DNA of 13,334 nt from Lachnoclostridium sp. UBA933 (GTDB taxonomy: Bacteria; Bacillota; Clostridia; Lachnospirales; Lachnospiraceae), in assembly GCA_002293545.1 (NCBI GenBank), contig DBDL01000058.1:3778-17111 (forward strand). The letters run 5' to 3'. Positions 1 to 8,102 of this stretch are shown one piece after another. Every line of letters starts with the position of its first letter. Position 1 is the first letter of the stretch. A model generated the notes under the pieces. It made no database searches. It was not told the origin of the DNA and worked only from the letters and a program-made list of their open reading frames with translations. The translations under genes were made by a program, and so were the position numbers.

Positions 1-44
1 CGTATTTTGTTTCACACTATCCCCCGTTGAGTCATGATATCAAC

Positions 45-95
45 ATAGTATATCGTATATTCTAATTTTTCGCAATCAATAGTATACCATATATT
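45..95. repeat. AT-rich direct repeats upstream of the BclA-like gene
   Basis: Two 15-bp near-identical copies (13 of 15 bases match) lie at 47-61 and 81-95, 34 bp apart; both begin AGTATA and end TATATT. The second copy overlaps ATAGTATACC at 79-88, which is the reverse complement of the GGTATACTAT found in the palindrome over the glf -10 box (844-853). The rest of 1-262 holds no gene that can be supported. These copies could be regulator sites or chance in AT-rich DNA. Confidence 0.35.
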
Positions 96-262
96 TTATA
101 AAAGGCACAATAAATAATTCAAAATACCGCTTTTCATAAAAGCACCATAAAAACATCTGTAAACGCCGGATACGGGTAAACAAGTTGTAACAGAATATAT
201 GGCACGGAATATTATGTGAATAAAAGGTTGTTTCAATAAATTAAGAAAGAGGAGATAAAAAA

Positions 263-814
263 ATGTGTCGATGCCACGATGTAATTAGCTGTTGTAACCC
301 TTGTTATACCGCTTGTACAAGTCATCCGCCTTGCTGTAAATGTCCGTGTCCGATTCCGCCGGAATCCTCGTGCTGCGGAATGCTGATTGCCAATGGAAAC
401 GGTGAGGATGTATGGGGAATTGCCGTTCTTACAATAAATATCCCTTTCGGGCCGACCATTCAGTCCACATGCGGCACGGTTGCCCATGGAACGGATACCT
501 CTGATTTTATCATTACGGAAACCGGCGAATACGAAATTGATTATCAGCTGGCGGCACGGAACGATGCGGTCGGTTCCGGATTGCCAATCGAATTGTATGC
601 CGATCTGCAAAGCAAGATTCAGGGTACATTGGACAGCATTTTGTTTACAGAACAAAACCAATTAAAGCATAAACGGATTATCGTGCAATTAAACGAAGGG
701 GATGTACTATACTTACAAGGCAGACAGCCGATTGTCGGCGAAATGATATTTAATCAGCAAACCATTATGATATCAAAAATATGCGGACCGCAAAATTCCC
801 CCGGCTGCAATTAA
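263..814 (+). CDS. Cys-rich protein with BclA/C1q-TNF-like C-terminal domain, putative spore-surface protein
   Basis: This 183-residue protein probably sits on the spore or cell surface. Its first 38 residues contain 12 cysteines, mostly in CxC, CC and CxxC spacings, and no hydrophobic signal peptide. From about residue 45 to the end it reads as an all-beta jelly-roll domain like the C-terminal domain of exosporium BclA proteins and C1q/TNF-like folds. The pattern is DFIITETGEYEIDYQ, then a Leu/Asn-rich core, then LNEGDVLYL, which matches the usual 'F-x-[IV]-x-x-x-G-x-Y-x-[IV]-x-[YF] ... L-x-x-G-D' layout. Collagen-like GXY repeats, which normally precede this domain in BclA, are absent; the cysteine cluster stands in their place. 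The start is supported by GAGGAG about 8 nt upstream. The gene is followed by a separate promoter for glf. Family assignment rests on pattern recognition only; a role on the spore is an inference from the family. Confidence 0.7.
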   Translation: MCRCHDVISCCNPCYTACTSHPPCCKCPCPIPPESSCCGMLIANGNGEDVWGIAVLTINIPFGPTIQSTCGTVAHGTDTSDFIITETGEYEIDYQLAARNDAVGSGLPIELYADLQSKIQGTLDSILFTEQNQLKHKRIIVQLNEGDVLYLQGRQPIVGEMIFNQQTIMISKICGPQNSPGCN

Positions 815-823
815 AACTTTACA

Positions 824-857
824 TTGCATTATTTTTGAAATGAGGTATACTATACCT
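824..857 (+). promoter_or_regulatory. Sigma-A promoter for glf with palindrome over the -10 box
   Basis: TTGCAT (824-829) and TATACT (846-851) are separated by 16 bp and fit a vegetative promoter about 70 bp upstream of glf. The -10 box lies inside a perfect hyphenated palindrome, AGGTATA-C-TATACCT (843-857). A protein bound to that palindrome would block the promoter, so it is a candidate repressor operator. The regulator is not in the window. Confidence 0.5.
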
Positions 858-921
858 AAATAAATATAAAATAAATGTTAAGCATTTATATGCAGAAAAC
901 ATATGCAAGAACGGGGATTTT

Positions 922-2085
922 ATGTATCAGGCAATCATTATCGGATGTGGATTTGCCGGTGCCGTTGCGGCAAGGGAGCTGGCAGAAAAGAGCGGAAAAA
1001 AAGTATTAATAGTAGATGAAAGAGGTCATATCGGCGGGAACTGCTATGACAAGTATGATGAACACGGCATTTTAGTTCATCAGTACGGACCGCATATCTT
1101 TCATACAAACAACACAAGAGTGTATGAGTATTTGTCGCGCTTTACCGGCTGGCTGCCGTACCGGCATGAAGTGGTCGGAAATATTTACGGAAAAAAACTT
1201 CCGATTCCTTTTAACCTTAATGCACTGGAAACGGTTTTCGGAGATCAGGCAAAGCACCTGAAAAAAATCCTTATTGATACCTTTGGGGAGGGCGCGCGTG
1301 TTCCGATACTGAAGCTTCGTGAGAGCGAAGATAAAGACCTTCGGATGATTGCCGAATATGTCTATGAAAATATATTTTTAAAGTATACAATGAAGCAGTG
1401 GGGACAGAAGCCGGAGGAGATTGATCATTCCGTATCCGGTCGCGTGCCGGTGCTGCTTTCTTATGATAACCGTTATTTTCAGGATGAGTACCAAGGGATG
1501 CCGGCGGACGGCTTTACACCTTTGTTTGAAAAAATGCTGGATTATCCGGGGATTGAAATCCGATTGAACTGTCCCGCAAAGGAAGTTCTGTCATTTCATC
1601 CGGATTCCGGACAACCGGTTACCTTTGAAGGAAAGCCATATGACGGAATGATTATATTTACCGGTGCGTTGGACGAGCTGTTTGATTGCAGGTACGGCAG
1701 GCTGCCGTACCGCTCTCTGGATTTTGAGTGGGAGCATTATGGAAAACCGTTTTACCAAAGCCATGCCGTCGTAAACTATACCGTAACAGAAGAATATACG
1801 CGGATTACCGAATACAAATACTTATCGGGGCAGTCGGATAAACCGGATACAACGATTATGAAAGAATATCCCCGCTCATACGGCGGTTTAAAGGGAGAAA
1901 TACCATATTATGCGATTAATAACACCGCAAATCAGGCATTATATAAAAAATACCATGATATGGCGGAAAAAATACCGAATTTTTATGCCTTGGGCAGACT
2001 GGCAGAATACAAATACTATAACATTGACGCAATTATAGACCGCGTCATTACCTTTACAGAAGGTATCGGAAAGGAGCGTGCATGA
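922..2085 (+). CDS. glf: UDP-galactopyranose mutase
   Basis: This flavoenzyme interconverts UDP-galactopyranose and UDP-galactofuranose, supplying Galf for surface polysaccharides. It is a cytoplasmic protein of 387 residues, the usual bacterial length. An N-terminal FAD-binding Rossmann fold is visible: GCGFAG at 8-13 and an acidic residue at the end of strand 2 in VLIVDERGHIGGN (28-40). The family signatures GPHIFHT (56-62), MKQWG with the substrate-stacking Trp160, and GRVPV with Arg174 are intact. The C-terminal GRLAEYKYYNIDAII (358-372) is the conserved FAD/substrate segment. The start follows a modest GGGGAT site. Its last codons overlap the next gene by 4 bp (ATGA), so the mutase and the glycosyltransferase are translationally coupled and probably work in one pathway. 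Confidence 0.96.
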   Translation: MYQAIIIGCGFAGAVAARELAEKSGKKVLIVDERGHIGGNCYDKYDEHGILVHQYGPHIFHTNNTRVYEYLSRFTGWLPYRHEVVGNIYGKKLPIPFNLNALETVFGDQAKHLKKILIDTFGEGARVPILKLRESEDKDLRMIAEYVYENIFLKYTMKQWGQKPEEIDHSVSGRVPVLLSYDNRYFQDEYQGMPADGFTPLFEKMLDYPGIEIRLNCPAKEVLSFHPDSGQPVTFEGKPYDGMIIFTGALDELFDCRYGRLPYRSLDFEWEHYGKPFYQSHAVVNYTVTEEYTRITEYKYLSGQSDKPDTTIMKEYPRSYGGLKGEIPYYAINNTANQALYKKYHDMAEKIPNFYALGRLAEYKYYNIDAIIDRVITFTEGIGKERA

Positions 2086-3098
2086 AATTATTAACGGTAG
2101 CAATACCATGCTACAATTCTCAGGATTATATGCGCCATGCAGTGGAAACGGCATTGGTCGGCGGTGACGATGTGGAAATATTGATTATAAACGACGGTTC
2201 CGCAGATGACACTGCCAAAATTGCAGATGAATTAGAACTGCAAAATCCCGGTATTATTCGTGCCATACATCAGGAAAACGGAGGACATGGCGAAGCGGTA
2301 AATACCGGTTTAAAAAATGCCGCCGGGATTTATTATAAAGTCTTGGACAGCGATGATTGGTTTGACCGGGAATCATTGCTTAAAATACTGGATGTACTTC
2401 GGGAAATGGTACAGGAAGGGAAACTGATCGACATGATGATATCCAATTATGTTTATGAAAAACCAAGTATCCATAAACATAAAGCGATTCGGTATGCCAG
2501 TGCACTGCCCGAAGATAAAATATTTGGCTGGAATGAAATCAGACACTTTAAAATCAGCCAGAATATCCTTATGCATTCCGTCATATACCGCACGAAAATG
2601 TTAAGAGAATGTAAATTACTTCTGCCAAAGCATACCTTTTACGTAGATAATATCTTTGTATATACACCGCTGCCCAGTGTAAAAACGATTTATTATATGA
2701 ATGTGGATTTGTACCGCTATTATATCGGCAGGGAGGATCAATCCGTAAACGAAAAAGTAATGATCGGACGGATTGACCAGCAGATTAAAATAAATAAAAT
2801 CATGATTGATGCTCATGACTTAACAAAAATGCATAATAAAAAATTAAGGGATTATATGCTGAAATATCTGACCATGATGATGACCGTCAGTTCAATCTTC
2901 CTCATCAAAGAGGGATCGGAAGAAAGCCTGAAGAAGCGGACGGAGCTTTGGAATTATCTGAAAGAAACAAATCCCGGTATGGGCCGTATGGTAAATCGGT
3001 ATGCCCTGAGCCGTCCAATGCAGTTTCGCGGGAAAGCCGGCAGGAAGATTGTAGTGTGGGGTTATTCGCTTTCAAGAAAATTCTATGGATTCAGCTAG
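2082..3098 (+). CDS. Family 2 glycosyltransferase, possibly Galf-using
   Basis: This 338-residue protein has an N-terminal GT-A fold of family GT2. TVAIPCYN (5-12) is the nucleotide-binding strand, NDGS (37-40) the first acidic motif, and DSDDW (89-93) the DxD-type metal and nucleotide-sugar motif. The GGHG motif at 67-70 is also common in this group. The second half (about 120-338) is helical, rich in Lys and Tyr, and has no obvious membrane segment, so the enzyme is probably cytoplasmic or peripheral. It begins inside the glf stop codon and has a strong GGAG site in the end of glf. The coupling suggests that it transfers galactofuranose made by Glf, but the donor cannot be read from sequence. 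The gene ends 29 bp before the converging PAP2 gene, with no clear hairpin terminator between them. Confidence 0.9.
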   Translation: MKLLTVAIPCYNSQDYMRHAVETALVGGDDVEILIINDGSADDTAKIADELELQNPGIIRAIHQENGGHGEAVNTGLKNAAGIYYKVLDSDDWFDRESLLKILDVLREMVQEGKLIDMMISNYVYEKPSIHKHKAIRYASALPEDKIFGWNEIRHFKISQNILMHSVIYRTKMLRECKLLLPKHTFYVDNIFVYTPLPSVKTIYYMNVDLYRYYIGREDQSVNEKVMIGRIDQQIKINKIMIDAHDLTKMHNKKLRDYMLKYLTMMMTVSSIFLIKEGSEESLKKRTELWNYLKETNPGMGRMVNRYALSRPMQFRGKAGRKIVVWGYSLSRKFYGFS

Positions 3099-3127
3099 GG
3101 TGTGTCTGAAAACTCAAAAACTTTTGA

Positions 3128-3793
3128 TCATTTTATGCCCGGCAAGGTTTCGGTTTTCTTTGATTTCAGCAGTATTTGTACAAAAGGATACAGTACCGGA
3201 ATCATAAGAAGAGCGGCAATGACATCAATGACGGAATGCTGTTTAATAAACATCGTAGACAGACAAATAAACAGCACCAGTATCAGGGAACCATGTTGTA
3301 TCCATTTCCTGTTCCTGAAATACGAATGTTTTCTTATGCAAATATGCACGGCGGCAGAGCTGTAAACATGCATACTCGGACAGACATTGCTGGGAGTATC
3401 TATGGTTTGCAGTGCTTTGCAAAGAGCTGTAAACAGATTGTCGTGCGGATAAACTTCGGGCCGCAGATTAAGCGTGCTCGGCCAGAAAACATATATTAGG
3501 AGCGATAGGGTCAGACCGGATATCAACAATAAAGCAAACTCATAAAATTCACGTTTTTCAGATACACTTTTTGCTCCCCGCAAAAAGAAAAAAAGAACCG
3601 CCCCCAATAAATAAGGAAACCAAGCAAGATAAAAGATGACAAAGTATTCACAAAAAGGAATATAGTCATCAAGGCGCGAATGTATCAGTTGTTCGCTGAT
3701 ATCGGTCCTTGCCTCCAACAAGAAAAAACCAAGCAGGAAGAACGGAATATAAAGTAAAATGATGGAATGAGAATATTTTTTAGTGAGCAGCAT
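3128..3793 (-). CDS. PAP2-superfamily integral membrane phosphatase/phosphotransferase
   Basis: This 221-residue membrane protein has about five to six hydrophobic segments (roughly residues 10-26, 50-71, 86-104, 168-182 and 187-209). The PAP2 acid-phosphatase motifs are recognisable: RP at 111-112 (motif 1 without its usual leading Lys), CPSMH at 138-142 (motif 2 with catalytic His142), and STMFIKQHSVID at 179-190 (motif 3 with His186 and Asp190). The spacing and the CPSMH form recall the AUR1/inositol-phosphotransferase-like branch, so the substrate is probably a phospholipid or polyprenyl phosphate at the membrane face. It starts 49 bp after the pncB stop on the same strand, so the two are probably co-transcribed, although no functional link is obvious. 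The upstream GAAAGG lies about 12 nt from the ATG, which is farther than ideal. Confidence 0.85.
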   Translation of the reverse strand: MLLTKKYSHSIILLYIPFFLLGFFLLEARTDISEQLIHSRLDDYIPFCEYFVIFYLAWFPYLLGAVLFFFLRGAKSVSEKREFYEFALLLISGLTLSLLIYVFWPSTLNLRPEVYPHDNLFTALCKALQTIDTPSNVCPSMHVYSSAAVHICIRKHSYFRNRKWIQHGSLILVLFICLSTMFIKQHSVIDVIAALLMIPVLYPFVQILLKSKKTETLPGIK

Positions 3794-3842
3794 TTTCTTA
3801 TTTAACCTTTCGTAAAATTATCAGTAGGAGCAGCAGGTCTGT

Positions 3843-5303
3843 TCACGGCTTCTGGCTCATTTGATCCAGCAGTGAATGTTTCATGTCATATAGTTTTTTG
3901 GATAAATCGACATATACTTCCTGCGGATTGACGAAACGTCTGGTTTCTTCCCAAAGCGTACCCAGTTCTCTTGTACAGTAATCACGTATTTCCATAACTC
4001 CGGGGGATTCATACACACATTGACCGTTTATAAAAATAGGCTTTAATATTTCTTTCATACTATAAATACCGGGTGAAAGGAAGGTTTTTTTCCATGTGGC
4101 ATTTGGATCAAATAAAAGGAGCGGATCGTCTTCTGAAAATTTTTCGTCCGCTAAAGCAATCAAATCCGCTTTAATTTTTCCCGATTCCCTGTCATAGATA
4201 CGATAAACGGTCTTGTTGCCGGGATTGGTTATTTTAACAGGGTTTTCGCTTACCTTAATCTTTGGGGTAAAAGCTTCGTCGGTATCTTTTTGCCTTATGG
4301 CAGCAAGCTTATATACACCGCCGAATGCCGGAGTATCTTTGGACGTAATCAAATTTGTGCCGACTCCCCAGACATTGATTTTGGCACCCTGAACCAGCAG
4401 GGAATCAATTAAATGTTCGTCTAAATCACTGGAAGCACATATTACCGCGTCCGAAAGACCTGCCCGGTCCAGCATGGTACGCGCTTTTTTTGACAGATAG
4501 GCAAGGTCGCCGCTGTCCAGACGGATACCAAAAGTTTTTGGCAGATTTCCGGCACTGCGAAGTTCTTCAAAAACCTTGATGGCATTTGGCACGCCGGAAT
4601 GAAGTGTGTCATAGGTGTCTACGAGCAAGGTGGTGTTTTGCGGATAAAGCTTTGCGTATTTACGGAATGCCGTCAATTCATCGGAAAAACTCATAATCCA
4701 ACTGTGGGCATGTGTACCGAGTGCCGGAATGCCGAACTCCTTTGCACAAAGTACGTTGCTTGTACCAACACAGCCACCGATTACGGCGGCGCGTGCCCCA
4801 AGTATGCCGGCGTCCGGTCCCTGTGCCCTGCGCAAACCGAATTCCATAACAGCCCCGCCCCTAGCGGCATAACACACACGCGCCGCCTTTGTTGCAATTA
4901 AGCTTTGATGATTGATTAAATTTAATATGGTGGTTTCAATCAACTGCGCCTCCATAATGGGGGCAATGACCTTTACGATCGGTTCCATTGGAAAAATAAC
5001 GGAACCTTCCGGAATGGCATAAATATCGCCTGTAAAATGAAAGCCTGCCAAGTAATTCAGGAAATCCTCATCAAAAAAATGAAGGCTTCTTAAATATTCA
5101 ATGGACTCATAATCAAAATTCAGGTTTTTAATATAATCAATCAGCTGCGCCAGCCCCGCACAAATGGAAAAGCCGCCATTATCAGGGTTTTGACGATAAA
5201 ATACATCAAATACAACCGTTTGGGTTATCTTATTTTTATAGTATCCCTGCATCATTGTCAGCTCGTAAAAATCCGTTAAAAGTGTAAAATTTCTGGTTTC
5301 CAT
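3843..5303 (-). CDS. pncB: Nicotinate phosphoribosyltransferase
   Basis: This enzyme salvages nicotinate: nicotinate plus PRPP, with ATP hydrolysis, gives nicotinate mononucleotide for NAD synthesis. The 486-residue cytoplasmic protein has the family's length and motifs. LLTDFYELTMM near residue 8 is the N-terminal signature, FGLRRAQGPD (about 155-164) binds substrate, GTHAHSW (about 196-202) carries the conserved His region phosphorylated in this family, and RLDSGDL belongs to the phosphate-binding barrel. Two in-frame ATGs exist, at 5309 and 5303. The second is chosen because AGGAG abuts the first directly but lies 6 nt from the second. A perfect -35 box lies upstream. The PAP2 gene follows in the same direction. 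Confidence 0.95.
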   Translation of the reverse strand: METRNFTLLTDFYELTMMQGYYKNKITQTVVFDVFYRQNPDNGGFSICAGLAQLIDYIKNLNFDYESIEYLRSLHFFDEDFLNYLAGFHFTGDIYAIPEGSVIFPMEPIVKVIAPIMEAQLIETTILNLINHQSLIATKAARVCYAARGGAVMEFGLRRAQGPDAGILGARAAVIGGCVGTSNVLCAKEFGIPALGTHAHSWIMSFSDELTAFRKYAKLYPQNTTLLVDTYDTLHSGVPNAIKVFEELRSAGNLPKTFGIRLDSGDLAYLSKKARTMLDRAGLSDAVICASSDLDEHLIDSLLVQGAKINVWGVGTNLITSKDTPAFGGVYKLAAIRQKDTDEAFTPKIKVSENPVKITNPGNKTVYRIYDRESGKIKADLIALADEKFSEDDPLLLFDPNATWKKTFLSPGIYSMKEILKPIFINGQCVYESPGVMEIRDYCTRELGTLWEETRRFVNPQEVYVDLSKKLYDMKHSLLDQMSQKP

Positions 5304-5321
5304 ATTCATCTCCTGTAATAA

Positions 5322-5371
5322 GGATTCCTCTTTCCATGTATAATGCGGTGTGATGGTTATACGGGGAATCC
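5322..5371 (-). repeat. Inverted repeat in the pncB leader
   Basis: GGATTCC (5322-5328) and GGAATCC (5365-5371) are inverted copies; on the minus-strand transcript the stem can extend with a G-U pair, and the loop is about 36 nt. It lies between the pncB promoter and the AGGAG site. It could be a leader hairpin or an operator pair. I see no known NAD riboswitch consensus. Confidence 0.3.
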
Positions 5372-5386
5372 GATTGTCATATTAAT

Positions 5387-5415
5387 ATAATGCACTGATA
5401 AAAATATTTTGTCAA
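5387..5415 (-). promoter_or_regulatory. Sigma-A promoter for pncB
   Basis: On the minus strand a perfect TTGACA (5415-5410) is followed after 17 bp by CATTAT (5392-5387), which matches 4 of 6 bases of the -10 consensus. The predicted RNA start lies about 75-80 nt upstream of the pncB ATG, leaving room for the leader inverted repeat. Confidence 0.55.
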
Positions 5416-5477
5416 GGTGATTGTTCCGTGAGTTTTGCGGTTAGGGATTTCAGCTTTTGCAATCAAAGGTTCGTCTA

Positions 5478-5513
5478 TTGACAACGGGAAAAGAACATGT
5501 CATACTATATAAT
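5478..5513 (+). promoter_or_regulatory. Promoter for glgP
   Basis: A perfect TTGACA (5478-5483) is followed after 17 bp by CATACT (5501-5506), and a perfect TATAAT lies slightly farther on (5508-5513, 24 bp from the -35 box). Either could be the -10 element. The promoter lies inside the longer open frame that begins at a TTG at 5457, which argues that translation starts downstream at 5550. Confidence 0.5.
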
Positions 5514-5549
5514 GATATTCAGAGATTGTTTATCGAAATGGAGGGAAAG

Positions 5550-8048
5550 ATGAATTTATTATCGAAAGAGAAGCTAAAAAAGGAAGACCTGCTCAAAGAA
5601 GAAATGAAAAAAGACATCAATAGTTATATGCGGCTTTTGTTCCGCAAGGATGTAAAAGAGGCAACCAAAAAGCAATTGTTTCAGGCAACGGCATTTGCAA
5701 TTAAAGATAATATCATTGACAACTGGATGGAAACACAAAAACAGTACCTCGAAAAAGATCCCAAAATCGTATATTATCTGTCGATGGAATTTCTGACAGG
5801 GCGTGCGTTAGGGAATATCTTTATAAACTTAAAACAGGAAAAAATTGCTCGTGAAGTATTGGATGAGATTGGAGTGGATTTGGATGTTATCGAGGATCAG
5901 GAGCCGGACGCCGCGTTGGGAAACGGCGGACTCGGACGGCTTGCCGCATGTTTCCTTGAATCGCTTTCCACATTGAACTATCCGGCATACGGATGCGGAA
6001 TTCGATATAAGTACGGGATGTTCAAACAAGTCATTGAAAATGGTTTTCAAAAAGAAGTACCGGATGACTGGCTGGCGGACGGCAATCCCTTTGAGTTAAA
6101 GCGTGCGGAATATGCCGTAGAAGTTAAGTTCGGCGGGTATGTAGCCGTTCGGAAAGGAGAAAACGGAAAGGATAATTTTGTTCAGGAAGGCTATCAGTCG
6201 GTAATGGCAGTTCCTTATGATTTGCCGATCGTCGGATACGGAAACAATGTTGTCAATACACTTCGTATCTGGGATGCGGAAGCCATCAATGTTTTCAGTC
6301 TGGATTCCTTTGATAAAGGGGAATATCAAAAGGCGGAGGAGCAAAAGAGGCTCGCAACAACGATTTGTGAAGTTTTATATCCGAACGACAACCACCGTGC
6401 GGGGAAAGAGCTTCGTTTGAAGCAGCAATACTTTTTTGTGTCCGCAAGCGTTCAGCGCGCAGTAAGTAAATATATGGAAAGTCATTCGGATATCCAAAAG
6501 CTTCATGAAAAAGTGTGTTTTCAAATGAATGATACGCATCCGACTGTGACCGTACCGGAATTAATGCGTATTCTGCTTGATGAGTACGGACTGAACTGGG
6601 ATGAGGCGTGGGGTGTGACAACAAAGGCGTGTGCCTATACCAATCATACCATTATGGCGGAAGCGTTAGAAATGTGGCCGCTTGAAATCTTCTCAAGCCT
6701 GCTTCCGAGAATCTATCAGATTATAGAAGAAATCAACCGCCGGTTCCAATTAGAAATCAATGAAAAATATCCGAATGACCATAAAAAGATTGAAAAAATG
6801 TCAATTATCTATGACGGAAAAGTGAAAATGGCGAATTTGGCTATCGTTGCCGGATTTTCCGTAAACGGAGTGGCAAGACTGCATACCGAAATCCTGAGGA
6901 ATAAAGAATTAAAGGATTTCTATGAAATGATGCCTTATAAATTCAATAACAAGACAAACGGAATTACGCAAAGAAGGTTTTTGCTTCACGGAAATCCGCT
7001 TCTTGCCGAATGGGTGACAAATAAAATCGGCGATGATTGGATCACAAATCTGTCGCATTTGGATAAATTGAGTATTTATGTGGATGACCCGCAATCACAG
7101 CAGGAGTTTATGAACATAAAGCACCAGAACAAAGTCCGGCTGGCAGAATATATAAAAGAGCATAATGACATTGTTGTGGACCCGCGTTCCATTTTTGACG
7201 TGCAAGTGAAAAGGCTTCATGAGTATAAAAGACAGCTCCTTAATATTTTGCATGTCATGCATTTATATAATCAGCTCAAGAAAAATCCCGATATGGATAT
7301 CTGTCCGAGAACATATATATTCGGGGCAAAAGCTTCTGCCGCCTACAAAGTAGCCAAATTAATCATCAAGTTGATTAACAGTGTCGGCGAGGTCGTAAAT
7401 CATGACGAATCAATTCACGGCAAGATAAAAGTAGTTTTTATAGAAGATTATCGTGTTTCCAATGCGGAGATTATCTTTGCGGCTGCCGATGTTTCCGAGC
7501 AGATTTCAACAGCGAGTAAAGAAGCTTCCGGAACCGGCAATATGAAATTTATGCTGAACGGCGCGCCGACTCTCGGTACGATGGACGGAGCGAATGTAGA
7601 AATCGTTGAAGAAGTCGGGATTGACAATGCTTTTATTTTCGGACTTTCATCAGAGGATGTAATCAGTTATGAGCAGGAGGGCGGTTACGACCCCAAACAA
7701 ATATACAATACGGACGGGGATATCCGTGCGGTATTGACGCAGCTTGTAGACGGAACATACTCGCCGGAAAATCCGGAATTGTTCCGTGATATTTATAAAT
7801 CCCTTTTGGAGAGTACAAAATGGGAGAATGCCGACCAATACTTCATTCTGAAGGATTTCCGTGCTTATGAAAATGCACAGAAAAAAGTGGACGCCGCGTA
7901 CCGTGACGAAGTATCATGGGCGAGAATGGCGATGATGAATACCGCGAAATCCGGCAAATTCTCATCGGACCGTACGATTGAAGAATATGCACGGGAGCTG
8001 TGGCATTTAGATAAAGTAATGATTCCGACGCCGGAAAGAAATAGATAA
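5550..8048 (+). CDS. glgP: Glycogen (alpha-glucan) phosphorylase
   Basis: This PLP enzyme (GT35) releases glucose-1-phosphate from the non-reducing ends of glycogen or maltodextrin. The 832-residue cytoplasmic product has the usual length of 800-840. YLSMEFLTGRALGNI (about 75-90), EPDAALGNGGLGRLAACF and KYGMFKQ are N-terminal family motifs. The PLP signature EASGTGNMKFMLNG places the cofactor lysine at Lys666, followed by TMDGANVEI. The reading frame is open back to a TTG at 5457, but the ATG at 5550 is preferred because GGAGGG ends 4 nt upstream and the promoter lies between. The N-terminal 25 residues are lysine-rich and helical. No other glycogen gene is adjacent. No terminator follows the stop codon; the 71 bp before the next gene hold that gene's promoter, so some readthrough is possible. 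Confidence 0.96.
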   Translation: MNLLSKEKLKKEDLLKEEMKKDINSYMRLLFRKDVKEATKKQLFQATAFAIKDNIIDNWMETQKQYLEKDPKIVYYLSMEFLTGRALGNIFINLKQEKIAREVLDEIGVDLDVIEDQEPDAALGNGGLGRLAACFLESLSTLNYPAYGCGIRYKYGMFKQVIENGFQKEVPDDWLADGNPFELKRAEYAVEVKFGGYVAVRKGENGKDNFVQEGYQSVMAVPYDLPIVGYGNNVVNTLRIWDAEAINVFSLDSFDKGEYQKAEEQKRLATTICEVLYPNDNHRAGKELRLKQQYFFVSASVQRAVSKYMESHSDIQKLHEKVCFQMNDTHPTVTVPELMRILLDEYGLNWDEAWGVTTKACAYTNHTIMAEALEMWPLEIFSSLLPRIYQIIEEINRRFQLEINEKYPNDHKKIEKMSIIYDGKVKMANLAIVAGFSVNGVARLHTEILRNKELKDFYEMMPYKFNNKTNGITQRRFLLHGNPLLAEWVTNKIGDDWITNLSHLDKLSIYVDDPQSQQEFMNIKHQNKVRLAEYIKEHNDIVVDPRSIFDVQVKRLHEYKRQLLNILHVMHLYNQLKKNPDMDICPRTYIFGAKASAAYKVAKLIIKLINSVGEVVNHDESIHGKIKVVFIEDYRVSNAEIIFAAADVSEQISTASKEASGTGNMKFMLNGAPTLGTMDGANVEIVEEVGIDNAFIFGLSSEDVISYEQEGGYDPKQIYNTDGDIRAVLTQLVDGTYSPENPELFRDIYKSLLESTKWENADQYFILKDFRAYENAQKKVDAAYRDEVSWARMAMMNTAKSGKFSSDRTIEEYARELWHLDKVMIPTPERNR

Positions 8049-8071
8049 ATAAATATTTTTGGAAAGTTCAA

Positions 8072-8102
8072 TGAATAAATCACCTCGCCGCGGGTCATAC
8101 TG
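8072..8102 (+). promoter_or_regulatory. Forespore (sigma-G/sigma-F type) promoter
   Basis: TGAATA (8072-8077) and CATACTG (8096-8102) are separated by 18 bp. This matches the Bacillus subtilis sigma-G consensus (TGAATA ... CATACTA), with one mismatch at the last base, and also fits related sigma-F promoters. The predicted RNA start is near 8109, which would give a leader of only about 10 nt made up of the ribosome binding site. The product downstream resembles the forespore protein SpoIIQ, which fits. Confidence 0.6.

Noticed and set aside
172..199. Possible sigma-K promoter (AC, 17 bp, CAGAATATA) before the BclA-like gene
   Set aside because: The -10 element misses one defining base and the consensus is short enough to occur by chance in AT-rich DNA; it would fit a spore-surface protein but is not called.
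233..661. 142-codon open frame on the minus strand across the BclA-like gene
   Set aside because: It lies opposite a gene with a better ribosome binding site and a recognisable domain; its translation has no coherent domain pattern.
3098..3115. GGTGTGTCTGAAAA, which resembles the ends of some insertion sequences
   Set aside because: No matching inverted copy, target duplication or transposase lies in the window.
3099..3127. Terminator between the converging glycosyltransferase and PAP2 genes
   Set aside because: Only a weak CAAAA-AC-TTTTG stem is present, with no GC core.
5304..5309. First of two in-frame ATGs of pncB
   Set aside because: AGGAG directly touches this ATG, leaving no spacer; the ATG at 5303 has a 6-nt spacer.
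5457..5549. TTG-initiated 31-codon extension of glgP
   Set aside because: The extension contains the promoter boxes, lacks a ribosome binding site and adds residues not expected in the family. The ATG at 5550 has GGAGGG at good distance.
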